The translations under genes were made by a program, and so were the position numbers. Shown one piece after another: positions 29,901 to 44,900 of a stretch of DNA of 64,000 bases (positions are counted from its first letter, which is position 1; every line of letters begins with the position of its first letter). Under the pieces are notes generated by a model. That model was given only the letters and a program-made list of their open reading frames with translations, was not told where the DNA came from and ran no database searches. The stretch comes from Corbicula japonica (lineage: Eukaryota; Mollusca; Bivalvia; Venerida; Cyrenidae), in assembly GCA_038501625.1 (NCBI GenBank), contig JAZAYU010000202.1:248001-312000 (forward strand). Reading direction: 5' to 3'.

Positions 29901-32900
29901 GATTGATACATTCACAGGCACACAGGGTCCTTACTATATATACTCTGACAATAACTTCATGATCATAAGAGCTTACAGTACAGATGTCACAACACAGCAG
30001 GCCTCTGTTACCTTCGGATATGTGACAGGTATTACAGATTTACTCTTTTTTCATCTTTTACACATTTTTCAACAAATATTTAACAGAATTACACTTGCTT
30101 TTAATGTTACTTCCTTAACTGTATTATTGAAGTGCTGTAGATGTTTACTTGAGAAATGGCTACCTCAAAATAGTGTTTACAATGCATATAATAATGGCAG
30201 ATGTAATTTCATTGGTCTACCAATCTGTGCAATAGTCTGTAACATTCTTCATTACACATTATGAAAGTAAGCTGAAAGTATTGTAATGAAGTGCCCCAGA
30301 GCATGATATGTCAGGACTTAGCAGTCAGCAGAAATTTTCCTGAGTTAAGGCCCTTATATATTTTTACTTTTGAGGGCAACTTAAACATAGCAAACGTGAT
30401 TTATCCAGTTGTTTTTTAATATTGTTCCACTTAATTATTTGTTTAATGTTTTATGCAAAATATTTGTTGTTGTTTTTCTTACTTAATAACTTTTGCTAGT
30501 TTTATTTAAAATGTTTTATTGTGTTTCCATGAAGATGAAAGCAGAGGTAAAGTTTCTGTTGCAATACAGTAGTGTGTTATTTGAGTAGTTGGGGAATTAT
30601 GTGAATGTAATCAAACTTAACTGTTTGATATATGTTAACATAAAGTGTGGTTCTATGTTTTTTTGTACAGTAGCACTATACTGAAGTACAGTCGAGTCGC
30701 GATTTTACGAAATAACGGTATACTACGAATAAGGCGGCCGGTCCCGTCCATATTCCTTCTTTATTCAAAATAAAAAAGATGCGATCGAACGAAACGCGAT
30801 TTAACGAAAAATGCGATTTAACGAATAATTCTGACAGTCCCTTAAGCTTATTTACAATGTAATGAAGATGCAACTTTACGAATTTCGGTCAGGCAGGTGA
30901 TTTTCACACCTTTTCGAGCGATATCCGTTGTTTTGTATTGTTGAGCAAATATCGACCATTGCAGTTGTGACACGAAATGCTCTGTAAACAAGCGTCGGGC
31001 GTGTTTGGTTGTAACAAAACAGTTTTGAGTGATTAAATGTCAAATGTTTAAAATTGTATAAAATCTGAAACACGTGAATTGCTGTCTTTCTACTTAGTCC
31101 TCTTAATTCTGCAAAATATTATTACCATGGCGAGTAATAATTCAGTAAATTATCGGCATATTGAGAAATTAATTGAATGGCGTGGTTTTTCAGGGGAGGA
31201 TAGCTTAATCTGAATTTTAATTGATTAATGATAACATGTAATTTTACAATAAAATTATCTAATGCAAACATTTCATTTCTTTGTCTTTTTTATTGACTTT
31301 GACATATGACAACAATAACACATTATTTCTTATAACGAAATTGACGATTTGTGGCGGTAAACAACTAACACTATCAAAAATGCGATACTACGAAAAATGC
31401 GATTTTACGAATAATCGGCTTGGTCCGATGCCTATTCGTAGAATCGGGACTGGACTGTACTAAATTTATTGTATTTGCTATAATTAAAATCTGTGGAGAA
31501 TTATTATTGTTCACCTTCTTAAAAAATGACATCTGTGGTCTTTTGATGTCAGATAGAGATTTAGAAAGAATTGTTATAAGTGATCGATGCTGTTACTCTT
31601 CAAGTCTTAAATATAAGTCTTCTAAATATTATAATTTTTTCCAAAATATTTTAGATGATTAGTGACAATTGGCTGTTGAAACAGAGGGAATAACATCAGG
31701 GCCCAAGATCATAAAACCAAGAATGGTGACCATCTCAAATCTCAAGCAGCTCATTGGCTAAAATGGTCACCATTTCAGCCAATCAGATGCTTAATATTTG
31801 AGACTGGTCTCCATTCTTGGTAATTGCTATTTCTTCCAATCAGATGCTTGAGATTTGAGACTGGTAATTTCCTGGTTTTATGATCTTAGGCCCAGTTTTT
31901 CACTGCAACTTGTAGGAAAATGTATGGGTGTGTAGATGGCACAATTCAAATTATCGTTCCCAGTCCAATAGTTTGTAAGCAGATTTCGTTGTAGCCATGT
32001 TCTGCAGCTAATCTTTTTCATCTGAAAAAGAAAAAGAGACTAGAGAAAGAAGATCATTTCAGAACTTTATATGACAGATGAAATTATTGAAGATTTGTGA
32101 TGGACAGTTGGTTGGTTCCATGAGATATACATGTAATTATATGAACAGAAAATAGTAATGCTTTTTGATTGCCAAATATTAACCAAGTAAATATTCTTTT
32201 GATTCTCAAAGGACAAACAACAGTAATGTTTATATCCTACAGAGATTCCAGGACTGCCAGTTGTTGGAACTGTAGAGAATCTAACAGCAACCAACTCCTG
32301 GAAGAGCCAGCTTATTCCATTCAGCACAGAGAAATACATTCCAAAGGATCTTGAGCTTGTTTGGCAGATAACTGCTCCAGAGGGTCAGCTGATCACCTAC
32401 TATGTAAGCCAGTGATTGAAATACTTGTCATTTTCTGTATAAACCTGGGCAGTTTCTTCACTATAATACTATGGGATCACTTTATTTCATACAGGTTTTA
32501 TTTCTGTTCATATTTTGTGCATTGAAAACGGATAAATTTAAATCCTGAGCAAACATTGATTTAATGGAATAAGATATACAAGAAAATATTTGGCATGAAT
32601 TTATGCTTTCACATAGTCATTCGTGTCAAATACCAAAACTTGAAATTGCACTGATAATAAGTAATGTTTAATGTCAGATTATGTAACGGCTCAGACTATA
32701 AGTAAAACAATTGTAATAGTACAGGAAAAAGATTTAGGAAAAACTGGTCAAAATATTTAGGAAAAACTAGCCAAGAGATTAAGGTTACATTTGTGTGTGC
32801 AGCAATTTCTAAAATACTGAGGGGTTTTACAGATACAACTAATATTCTTAGAAACAAGACTGACTTTTTGTTTTTTCAGCTGGACCTTACTGCATATACT

Positions 32901-35900
32901 AACAAAAGTGTTGACGATATCAAATATAAAATCATGGTTGGAGATATGATGCAAGAAATACAGCATAGAAATTACTACACAACCTCCAACAACAACCTAA
33001 GAGTCAGCTCCATGATGGTTCCAATCAATGGTGATGTCACTCTGAAATATATTATAGGTCAGTATCATTCTTTTATTTGTTATGCTCTGAAATATGTTGT
33101 GTTTGTATGTGTGCGTGCGTGCGTGTGCGTGCGTGCATGTGTGAGTGAGCCTCAGTTAATGGTAGGAGTGCAGCTCATTAAATATACATGCATGCAGCTA
33201 TGTAAAAGTATCTTACACAGCTGTAGTTGTTGTTTGGGATGAACACCTTTAATCTTATTGCTATTTTTAAAGCATAGCGGTAGTCTAGTAATTATTTTGC
33301 CATCATTACAACTAGCAAACTTGAAGCTGACAAACAGATTTGCTCTATTGTTGTCATATAATCTGAAAATCAGGGTTAATCAGTATGAATAAGCCCCATC
33401 TATTTCAAGATGTTGAGGTCACACAATGGTGTTGCAATTTTAATGTGTTATGTCTGCCTTTCTGACTGAAAAAAAAACAACAACAACAGAACATCAGGGC
33501 CCAAGATCATAAAACTAAGGTTGGAGACCATTCTGCAATCACAAGCATCTGATTGGCTGAAATTTCAACCAGTCACCATTTCAAGTAATCACATGCTTGA
33601 GATTTGAGACTGGTCTCCAGATTTTGCTTAATAATCTTGGGCTCAGATCCTGTCTGTTACTTACTTAGACACAGTTGTATCAAGTTATCTGTTTTCATGC
33701 AGGCTAGTTTTGTTCTGAAATTATTATATTCTTACTTGAACACTGTGTTATTTGAACAATTACAGTTCTTTCAGTACTTTTAATGTCTTATTTGTTATCA
33801 CAAACTGTTAGTCCTTTCCTCCATAAGTATACCGTTATTATGTTGACAAACAGTGTAAATCCAGATCAGCCGGCACATCCGTGCTATCTGATCAGAATAT
33901 TCACTGTTCATTTTTATATTCACTAGGTTATTTCTAACCAAGATATGACCGATGCTGATCCAGATCAGATGCTACAGATATGTCAGCTGATCAGGATCTG
34001 CTCTGGATGCACGGCTAAAACATTTATGAATGGAGGAAGGGGTACAGGACCTGGTATTGTTGGACATTTTTCAGGTTGTGGCATGGACATTCCGGTATCT
34101 GCTAGCTATGGTATGATTATTTCACCATCTCCAGTACCCAATAACATTCAGTGTACCTGGAACCTAACAAGTGGTTTGTCTGTATCAAGGGGCATGGCTC
34201 TGAAATTCTTCCAACTTGATCTTCAAAATGATCCAAGGACAATTGATTTGGCTTCTGAGATAAAGTCAATGGACAAATTTGAGGTAAGCATTTTTTTAGA
34301 TAATTTAATGTAAGCATGTTTTAAACAAAACGGTAATAAATAGGGATTTATTTTGTCTCTCAGACTGATTTTGTCACAAAAACTTTCTGTTTACAATTAC
34401 TTGCCATTTATTTACAGGGTTGTGATGAAGTCAAAGTCCCATTTAACAGAATAATGCCAATGTAACATTGGCTTTACCTAATTACCTTTGCCTAATGTTT
34501 CTTCATCAGATGAAATATTTTATACTACAACAAAAATGTTTTGTATCCAAAGTCTGTGCTTTCACATTGTTAGAATGATGCCCTTTTTCATACATTATCA
34601 TCAAAGCATTAACATTGCCTTAAACTTTGGCATTTTTAAATATTCCTTATGATGATAAGACAATTCATTGCTGAAGGCCTGGAATGGAGGTCAAGCAAAG
34701 CACTTTGGAAAAGCAAGGGCAGATTCAGAATCCAAAGTTTATTGCAATTTGAACATAATAAGTAAGTATGCATCAGGTAAACTTAAATTTCTCTGGCATT
34801 GAGCCATTTTATAGCTTTAAAAAGTGAAAAATTCTGAATTTCAGATCTACAAGGATAATTCCATTAATGCATCTCTGCAACCAGTTGTTTTGTACAACAA
34901 TTCTGTAGACAATATCATTCATGCTCCCGGTGGAAGGTTCAGAATAGTCTTCAAGTCTGATCTGGCTTTGCAATCCAAGGGGTTTAAAATTGGATTTGGA
35001 ACAGGTAGAAAAAGTTTTCTCTTTTTTTATGAGGTCAGATTGGTTCATAAAATATATTTACTGAGACTATAAGGTGCTTCAAATAAACATGGTCAAAATG
35101 TTGGACTAGCAGTTATTTTTTATTTATTCACATTAATGTAACTGAATATTTTAATATTTTGATAAACTTATTTAAGTATTAAGATAAAATTGGTTAAATA
35201 TTCATACAAGTGCACATATTACATGTAATTAACATGTCTTTGACATATTTTATCAACAACTTTTTGAAATTGGATGGCCTTTTCCAGATTGCAAAGCTCT
35301 TGACCTGTCTCCTGAGACAAACAAATCTACAAATATGACCTTCTTCAAGGAGAAAGTCACGCTGTCCTGCAAAACAGGATATGATTTTGACATGGAACGT
35401 TTCAACGATGAAGATGAAGTAACATTGACTTGTGACAATGGATGGATGATTGATGGTCAGAACCTGGGAGCTATACCAAATTGCAAAGGTTTGTTCATGA
35501 AATAAAATTAGGTGTAGAAATAATGCTAAATAAATTTATAAGTGGGCAAACAGTTTAGATCCAGATCAGCTGGCTCATCACAACATTGTGATTGGAGTTT
35601 AAGCAGAAATTACATACTGAAAGTTTTCATGTTGAACATGATGGTCATTTTGTTAAACACGAAGGTTGCATCATCTAGCTTTTTTTCCTAAAATACAGGT
35701 CACCTGCTGGATTTCTCAATTTTATCTTCATATGATATGCAAAAAGTACAATTATGACATAAAAAATTGTGTGACTTTGGTATAATGTGTATAAGATTGG
35801 ACGCCTATTGGTAAAATTTCTTATAGTTTAATATTATAATAAAAAATATTCTTGTTAAATATAATATTGTATGATATTTCATAGAATTATCAACATTTCA

Positions 35901-38900
35901 AAACTGTGAAGAAAAATGAAAATAATAATTGTAAATAGGTTTTCTCTGGTCAAATTTTCACTTGCTGAAAACGGTAGGGCGTGAGAGAGATCTCGAGCCA
36001 GAAGACAGTATTTGGCAAGCTGTAATTTATGTATTTATTGCAGTTGTTTACTGTGGAACACCTAACAAAATCAACAACGGTCAGATTGTGAGGGCAACTG
36101 GAGTGACGTATAATTCAACGGCAACATACAAATGTAACCCTGGGTTTCAGATAAGTGATTCAGACACTGCAACGTGTAACGAAGATGGGAAATGGAGAAC
36201 AGTACCGACTTGTACATGTAAGTCTGACAGGTTGTCTTTACAATCATTATTGTTAGGCATTATGTGACAGCTTTGGAAATCAAAGTATTTTTTCATCAGC
36301 CTTTTGAAGAAAAAAACAATACATAGGGATAGGGATCACTTTGTCTGTCAGTTGATCTGTAGGTCACGAAAACTTAACTATAACTGCCATTTCTCAATAG
36401 TATTTGTTTACCAAACTTTTTAAATTATATTGGACAACACAGATATAATTATACCAAATTCTTAAGGTCAAGGTCACATTTGATTGAGTTATGCCAGGGC
36501 TGTTACTAAAAATAATTTGATCAGGCTCAATTTGCTTCTGATGAGGCTAGACTATGCTAGCACTGTCCAAGTGATGCTAGCCGGTCCAGGTGCTGAAAAT
36601 TTTGAAATCGTAGACATAAAATCTTGACATTTTAGCAATTCTGGAGGCATTTTGTGGGCTAATTGTTTTTAACAAAGCCTTGTTAATATCTACACATAAA
36701 TGGTGTGACTTCACAGATTGTAGGCAGAGTTTATTTACACAACGTGTTGTGATTTTCTTTTCGGAAATCTGGGGGATGTATGTTATCAAGAAATGCGGCA
36801 TACAGGTCGTTATTTTAGCCATAATTTACCACCATACTCCCAGCTAACAGAACCACTGAGTTGTAAAATCCATTTATAACTAGCATGCACATTCTAGCTT
36901 GATTCCCAACAGGACCATAATCCAGTATCAGAATACAAAATTATACAGGAATGTGATAATCTTATGGCGGGTAGTCATAAATCTGACTTTTGTTTCAAAT
37001 TAGAGGTGGCCTAAATTTCATTTAAGGCAGTCAAATTGTCTGCCAGCCGCCTCCTAAAAGCAATCTTTTTTGCCCCTTTTTGCAGTTGGAATTTGTCACG
37101 AAAACTTTTTGCACTTGGATTTTGTCATGAAAACTTAACATTGACTATAACTTAAACATTTCATAATATTTCTCAATTAAACTTTCAAATCATATTTGCA
37201 CATGACTACACAGTCATGGTGATGCCAGAATCTTTAGGTAAACGACACATTTATCAGAGTTATGCCCCTTTATGTACTTGGATTTTTTTTCTGACAAAGT
37301 ACCAGATGCCAACACATTTAGTGTTATATTTTGTTTTCTTGATTTTCATCGGTACGTTTTTATAAACCTTTATCTCATGGAATGTGGCTGTTATCTCAAT
37401 GGGCAATCAGTGTAGATCCAGGTCAGCCAGCATGTTTTGCCATCTGATCAAGATCTACACTGTTTGCTTTTAAATCTATTAAGATATTTCTGACCAGAAA
37501 GCAAAACAGTGCAGATCCAGATCAGATGGCACAGAAAGTCCATAGATATAGAGTAAAGGTTTAAACAACAGACTCTGTGCCAATAATACCATGTATTGTT
37601 TACAGAGTAGGATTAACAGTTACTTCATACTTTTGATAAAGTTCTATTGACTGAATTTATATTTTGTTATATGAATGCATATCAAACTTGTCATAAACCT
37701 TTCCTTCATGGTTAAGCTTTTTTCATCAACTAGTGTAGATCAAGATCAGACAGCAAATTCATGCCATTGATCTGGATCTACACTGTTGACTTTCAGTCAG
37801 AAATAATACAGTGAATCAAAAAGGGAACAATGAATGTCCTGATCAGATGGGAGGGATATGCTAGCAAATTCAGATCTACACCAGTCATCCATGTTACTAA
37901 AGGTGTATTCATGGAGTAAAGGGCTAAGTGCATACATTTTACACGAGATATTTTTAAACTTGTGCTTGACTGTGTAAAGTTTACATATGCATTAACCCTA
38001 GAAAGTGCATTTTATCCAATATTGGATAAAGTAATATAAAAAAGACAGTCATATCCAATTAAAGAGGCTTGCCTACACTGATATACCACTGTTGTTGTTT
38101 GCAGTACCCTGTAAGTATTTAATTGCTCAAAGGGGAATATCGAATATGATAATTGGTTTATTGGAGAAATGAACTTTTAAATGGAACCTTTCTCAGGCTG
38201 TGGTTTATGAAATGAAAGTGCTAAAAGCTAAAATTGTCATGTTCGATATATAGTTGACTGGTATCATGGGAAAATATGTCTAAGCAAGTTGACATCATTC
38301 TTGGAAATGATGTCATATATACTACAGCACTGTTAGTTTTAATGAATGTTATGCATTCAAAATTTGTGTTATTTTAAAACCTATCTATATTTTCAAAACT
38401 ACCAAAAAATATCGTAGGAGACAGGGCCCAAGATCATAAAACTAAGATTGGAGACCAGTCTCAAATCTCAAGCGTCAGAAAAGTCTCCAGATTTAGTTTT
38501 ATGATATTTGGCAAAGATTTTCCCATGATATGACTCAATTCTGTTAGATTGTTTGAGTTTCTTGCTTCCAAGCTGATTCTGTCTGGCAATGGAATTGTTA
38601 GTGGAGGAATTTTGCTGTGCAGTTTTTGCTATAAAGTATCCTGTCTATATACCTTTACTGATTTGTTTAACTCCAGCTAAATAGAACAAAGTTCTGTAGA
38701 TGTATATGGCTCTATATTATGCGGAATCTTATAACTGGTGATTTCCCCTATGGATTGGATTCCCCTCCCTTTCGATTGGATTCTAACAAAAAGGATTAAA
38801 AATTTAAGTTCTTCTTTAAAAGTAAATTTGTAAAGGGCATGCCTTAAGGAGTCTTTATCATTGGAGCAAATATTTGATGCCAGCAAAAATGCAATGATAT

Positions 38901-41900
38901 CAAAAAATGAGTATTTGTAAAGAATGAGATAAGAAGACTCTCTGCTGTAACAGTTAAATCAAGATAAATAATCAAAGGATCTCTCCTAGAATACATAGTG
39001 GTTTTGATTTACTGCTGAAGTGTTCAAATGCTGGTACCATATAAAATTCATGTGTTGAGTTTTGCTAAGTTGTGTGCTTATGCTATTTCTAGCTTCACTA
39101 TTCGAAGAATATTATGAGCTATTCTACTTACTTTTTTGTGGGCACTATTTGGTAAAGTTTTGGTGCAGCCTCTTTATATCTTAGGAAGTACTATAGGTAC
39201 AGCCTGAAAATTGGCACACTAGTTTTTTATCGTTTCCAAGCATGTATTCCACAAACCATAAATCTAATTTCCATTTTGATCAAATTATGGTCTTTTTAAA
39301 CTAAGATTTTAAGATTAAAGCATGCATGCCAAAGTTAATTTGCGCGCAAGCTGTTGTACAAGCTGATAACTTCCATACTTATTATACCACAACTTTGAAA
39401 CTTTTTAAACATTTTCACCATCATATCTCAGGTTGATGTACCAAGAACCATAACTCTACCTTGTTGTATTTATTAAATTATAGCCCTTTTAACTTTTTGG
39501 ACTCGATTTTGTAATGTATCCTACTTCTTATTTGCATTTTGATTGAATTACATTCCTTTTAGGACTTAGAAATTTATGTTAAAAGGAAGCATGGAAGTAC
39601 TTTTTTATATACTGTATATGTAATGTACTGTAATGCTATATATTTATACTGAACCTCCCAGCTTTTTGTAATTTGATATTTTCATTCATTATACTCATAC
39701 AAGCAACTATTATGTTGTACCCAGATCATCCCAACTACCACTCCCCCTCCTTTGTTTCATCTGTTTGGTGGTGGAGTGGGTTTTTCATTTTATTTGTTTC
39801 TTAACCCAAACAAACAAACAAACATGTTTAAACTCAGAGGTATCTACATGGGGTACCTCAACCAACTCCCTCATTTCAGTTTTTACATTTTTATTTTATT
39901 TATCAACTCAAACAAAAAAACATTCCTTTTTGGGGAGGCCCCAAAAAACTCCAATAAAAATATTGTGGGATTATGGGGCTTGAGAGAGTATTGGGTATGG
40001 GTGTGTATCTCCTTCTCTAAGACAAGTTTTGTTTTTAAGCAACAAAAAGTTCTTTACGGGGAAATGGGTAGGGTAGAGTCCTCTCTTTAGAAACTCCTAA
40101 GTTTAAATGACGCCCATTTAAAATGTGTTTTTATATATCAGCTTGCTTTGTTCCTCATCGAATAGGCAAGCATGTGCTCATCGAATAGTCGAGCATGCTG
40201 TCATTTCGGACTGGCTCTTGCTCTTGTTGATGTTTAAAACTTGTGCATAGATGTGGTTTCATCCCATCCTGAAATCTGTATTTAAGATGGGTAGGTGAAT
40301 AAGTATCCCTCACCTTTTTATCTTATGGCACTACATTTTTCTGCCGGAATGTTTTGAGGAAATGTTGTAAGTCGTTCATGGTTGCTGGGATAGCGCCAGA
40401 AGTGCATTGTGTGAAGGCTAGTAAACATCGTTGAACGTCAGTGATCTGCAGAGAACACTAGTCCTGAAAAAATAATTTGAACATGCACAAAAATTTTAAC
40501 TGAGACCAGTGTTCTTCAATGTTTAATTTTTAACGCTGAAGAATGTTTAATAACTTTCGTGGAACGTTTTACTAACGTTCACCTAGCGTTCACCTGCAGG
40601 CATTAGGCTATCGTGAGTCAGTCTTTACTCAAGCATTACTTGGTTGTTACAAATCATTTCCTTTGCTGTGAACGACTGACTTGCGACCTTTCAGCGACCA
40701 GTGAACGGTCCCCTAGCGCACAGAGCATTTGACTTAAGTGAAACGAACATCCTTTTGGCGACCATTGAGTGTAATTCGAGTGTTTCCTGAACGCACCATG
40801 GTCTAACATTGAAAAATCGTTCTTCGAGCGCCAGTGACACGTTAGAACATGTTTATGATTTTAGGGTTTTATTACTTGGTCGGTGTTTCACGCTTTAAGT
40901 GTGGTAGAAACAAGCTAGTTGTGCGTTAGACTACAACCTAGTACATCTGTCATCCTCATTCTAAAACGCTAAACAAATGAACGATTGAAATGTTCAGAGA
41001 AGTTGACAAGAACATCATAGTGTAATGGCCCCTTACAATACAGATTTCAGGAATTTAATGATTAAATGAATTTAAATGGTCAACAGAGTTAGTGAGTTGA
41101 GTGTTAATTCAAACATAATATTATCAAAGTCATGCACTTAAAATGGTTTCTGGTTTTACTTTTTAAAGAATTTTTATGTCATCAACTGAAATTGGAGACA
41201 GCTGCTGGTTGGACAGTTTTATGATAGGACTTGACTTCAACCAGTCACATGTTTGAGTTTGGAGACTGATTGGTCTGTTTGAGGATTTGACTCGATTTCA
41301 ACCAATCAGCTGCTTGAGAAAGAAGTGAATGATCTTAGGAACTGGTTTTTACTCAGAATTTTTGTAAGTCTTTGGATGACTGAGATATGTTTAAAATGGT
41401 GTTTAATTCATCTCTTCACAGACCTAGAAGAAAAAAGATGTAAACATTATATTACAGATGTTATTTTCTATTGGTAAGTAATCAGTTTAATTAATGCTTT
41501 TGTGGTAAACAAGATCAAAATTAAGTCTGGAAATGGGCCAAATGTTATAAAGCTCAGATCCAAAACCAGTCTCAAATCTCAAGCATCTGATTAGCTGACT
41601 GGTTGTCATTTCAGCCAATCGGATGCTTGAGATTTGAGACTGATTTCCATGCTCAGTTTAAAAACCTTGGGCAATGATCTGTCTATGATCTGTCAAGTTA
41701 TGTCATTTGCTGGATAAAATTATTTCACCATGTTTTATAATGTTGTAATTTCAGCTTCTCAGTGCAGTGAGTTGAAAGATAATCTTCTAGCAAATGGAAT
41801 GATTAACATTATAAGAGGCAACAACTTTACTAATGGTAGTGCAGATTTCGATACTATCGTGAGATTTTCATGTAGCTCGGGCTATGAACTTCTTGGTCCT

Positions 41901-44900
41901 AATTTGACACATTGCACAGCAGCTGGATGGACCCACGTGATTCAAAATAACACTCCATCATGCCAAAGTATGTATATTACTTGAATGACAATATATGTCA
42001 CAAGTCTTTTATGTCCAACATTGTAGAAGAGAGGTTAAAGGGTTTTGTTTAATTGTTACTTTTTGTTTGTTTTGTTTACAATTATGCTCTCAAATTCAAG
42101 TATTTCTTACCCAGTGTTAAAGAAACATAGGCCCAGGGATTCTTCAATTTTCTTAATCCCAACCAGTCACATACACAGCAAATTGCCCATTCCTACTGCA
42201 AATGTTTTATCCATCTCATTTTCAAATCTTAAGAAAATTGAGTTATGCTTATTGCAATAAATAATATGAAATCTGATATAGTAAAACACAATAAATTCGA
42301 GTAAAACACTTGAACCAACTCTCCTAGTGAAACAAACTTATACTGATTTAATTAAAATGCTATTAAGTAAGTGAAAATTACAAAGTGTATAGCAGCATAC
42401 TCATGAAGTAATGTAAGTAATTTCTGTATAGACAATGACAACTGTACAGGAGCTGTTTCTAATTGTAAATAAAAATAAGAGTTTTGTTTTGCCAAAATGA
42501 TGTATGACATTCAGATGATTTAACATCATTTCATGTTGGTATTCTCCTGGATAACAGGTGTAGACATTCCAGTATCATATTAACAATAGAAGTACAATTC
42601 TACTCGTCAGTTGTTTCATTTTGCATATCATTCTCTCTTATTAGCATATAAATGCTCTAAAAGTAATTAAAAACTATTTATGCTGTAACAAGAGCTTAAA
42701 TAATGTAAAAAATCTAATTCTTACCTTCAGAGTTACCGTGTCCAATTCCAACAATACGTAACTCGATAAGTGGATCAACAGAAAAAGTTCTATATGACAC
42801 AACATATGCTGTGTCATGCAACTCTGGCTTCCGGTTTACATCAAGCAATCAGAGCACAGTGACGCTGACTTGCCAGGCAAACCAAACATTTGACCAGATG
42901 CTTGAATGTCGAGGTAGAAAGAATGTTGGTTTTTTATGAAAATAATAAAGTTTGTATCATTTAAAATGGTAAAATGTTACAAAGAAGAAATTATGAAGTA
43001 TGGTTAATATTCAATTATAGGCTAAATTTGGTAAAAATTTTAATCTTTTAACATTTCTTGCAAATGAGAAATTTATTGATCATGGTATCCTTTCCACAAC
43101 CATAATGTATTTAAACGTAACAAAAGTTTGACTTCCCAAAACCCGACCCTGATTTACTGGTGTACACCCAAAACATATTTAAACGTTTCAAAAAATTGCA
43201 CTTCAAAACATGATCCTATTTTTTTGTAGGAAACCCATGGATTTTTATTTATTTTTATTAAAAAGTCCTTGCTTTGGTGGCAATTTACAAGAACAATTGA
43301 ATCACTTATCAGTATTTTTACACTTTTAGTCGTTTGAATGCATCAGATACTTCCTCTCAAACACCATATAGTAAAAATGTATTAATATGTGACTAAGAAG
43401 ATTGATTAACAAATTATTACTTTTATTGGAGTCCAGTTTTAAGCAAAAAAAAATCTAATTACAGTGTTGCTGTTTCTTCATCCTTTATTATCCGAATGAA
43501 AAATTGGCTCCGAAACAGTTACTCAATATTTTACAAAAAACTTAAATATACCTAGTAATTTATGAAAAATCACATTTTTTGCAACGGCATATAAATTAAT
43601 GGCTGCTAATTAGATTAATTGATTTAGGGAATTTTCCATTTACAGTTTTCAACTGAAAAACCAAATTTTAGGATTTAAGCAATAACCCTAATTGTACGAT
43701 TTGGTTTCACCCATAGCGTAACAGAGCGTTGAGATTCGGGATTTTAACAAACTTAATTTGATTATGCATTTTTCAATTTTTTACAAAAGAAAGACTGTAA
43801 TGTTAAGTAGCATGTTTTACCGTCAGCGGGTTTATAACCATATTTAAAATTCCCATGTCATTAAAAGGTAGAAAACCTGTTACGGATGGAATCATATATA
43901 TGCTTTATTCAAACATAGGCTTATCAGCAGGCATTTAAAATTTTTTATGCAGAATTGTGCTGTTGGTTATAAAATTGTGAAAAAAGGATATGTACATGTA
44001 TTTGTACGTTACCAGTGTCCGACAAGAAAACAGTGTTGGGTTTTGGGAGCTTAAATTTTCTGCCCGTTCTAATACGTTATGGTTGTCCATCTAGAAAACA
44101 GGGTCGGGCGCGAAAAGGATATGGGATTGGAGGCAATATGTGACAGATTAAATGTTTTTTTTATACTTAACTTTATAACTGCTTTTAAATTTCGAGATTC
44201 GAGGTTTTAATCTTTGGTTAATGATTCAACAAACTATAGCAAAATTTCATCTGATTGAGACTATCCTCAAACCTGAGCAATCACATGGTAAAGTTTGGAT
44301 CTCTGTTTTATTATTTCAAGCCCCGGGCATAATACCACTAGGAGACAAAGAATGTTAAAAAGATTATATTGACATTTTGGGGATGAGTTGATATCCTATG
44401 TAGGGAAGAAATAATGTTTATCTTGTTGTAAATGTTAAATAACTTACTGTTAGTGAAACAATTTGAAGTCAAATGGCAAGCTGGCTGAGTAACTATGACA
44501 TGTGAAGCGTCAAGACAAAAATGGGCTTAAGGCCTGTATCACCGGTGTAGACTCAGATCATTCTGGTATCCACTCATTGAAATCAAGTTTGCCATTCAGT
44601 TAGAGGAACATTCTAAATCGATGGGTCAGTGCAAGACTATTGTAACTACATTGAAATAAAGAAGGAGTTACAATAGTCTTATACTGACCCCTCTAAAATG
44701 CCTCTTAGAGTTTAGAAACTTTAGACCGTTATGAACAATGTTAGTTCATATTTTGATCTGTGTCTATACTTACCACCAAGTCTGTATTTAGCTCCATTTT
44801 GTTATGACGTATCGCAAATAATCCTTAAGTGTCTAACCACCTAAATGAGCTAAACACAGTATTTGTCACATTTGCAACTAGTGTAGAACCAGATCAATCT

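Larger units (their letters stand above)
30029..32242. other. Intron 8, with a pogo-like element and a palindrome
   Basis: Contains the 769-bp pogo/Tigger-like element at 30689-31457 and the family A palindrome at 31697-31897. The remainder is AT-rich and unremarkable. Confidence 0.5.
36218..41754. other. Intron 14 (5.5 kb), repeat-rich
   Basis: Contains 'ggtcaaggtcacatttgat' tandem-type phrases (36340-36490 and 37080-37260), family B palindromes (37385-37545, 37725-37900), a shortened family A palindrome (38426-38512), a CGACTATTCGAA-ended element (39091-40220), a diverged family A-like palindrome (about 41190-41340) and a full one at 41535-41672. About 40380-40860 is unassigned sequence rich in 'gaacg/cgttc' words. 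A possible 6-nt micro-exon lies at 38105-38110. Confidence 0.6.
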
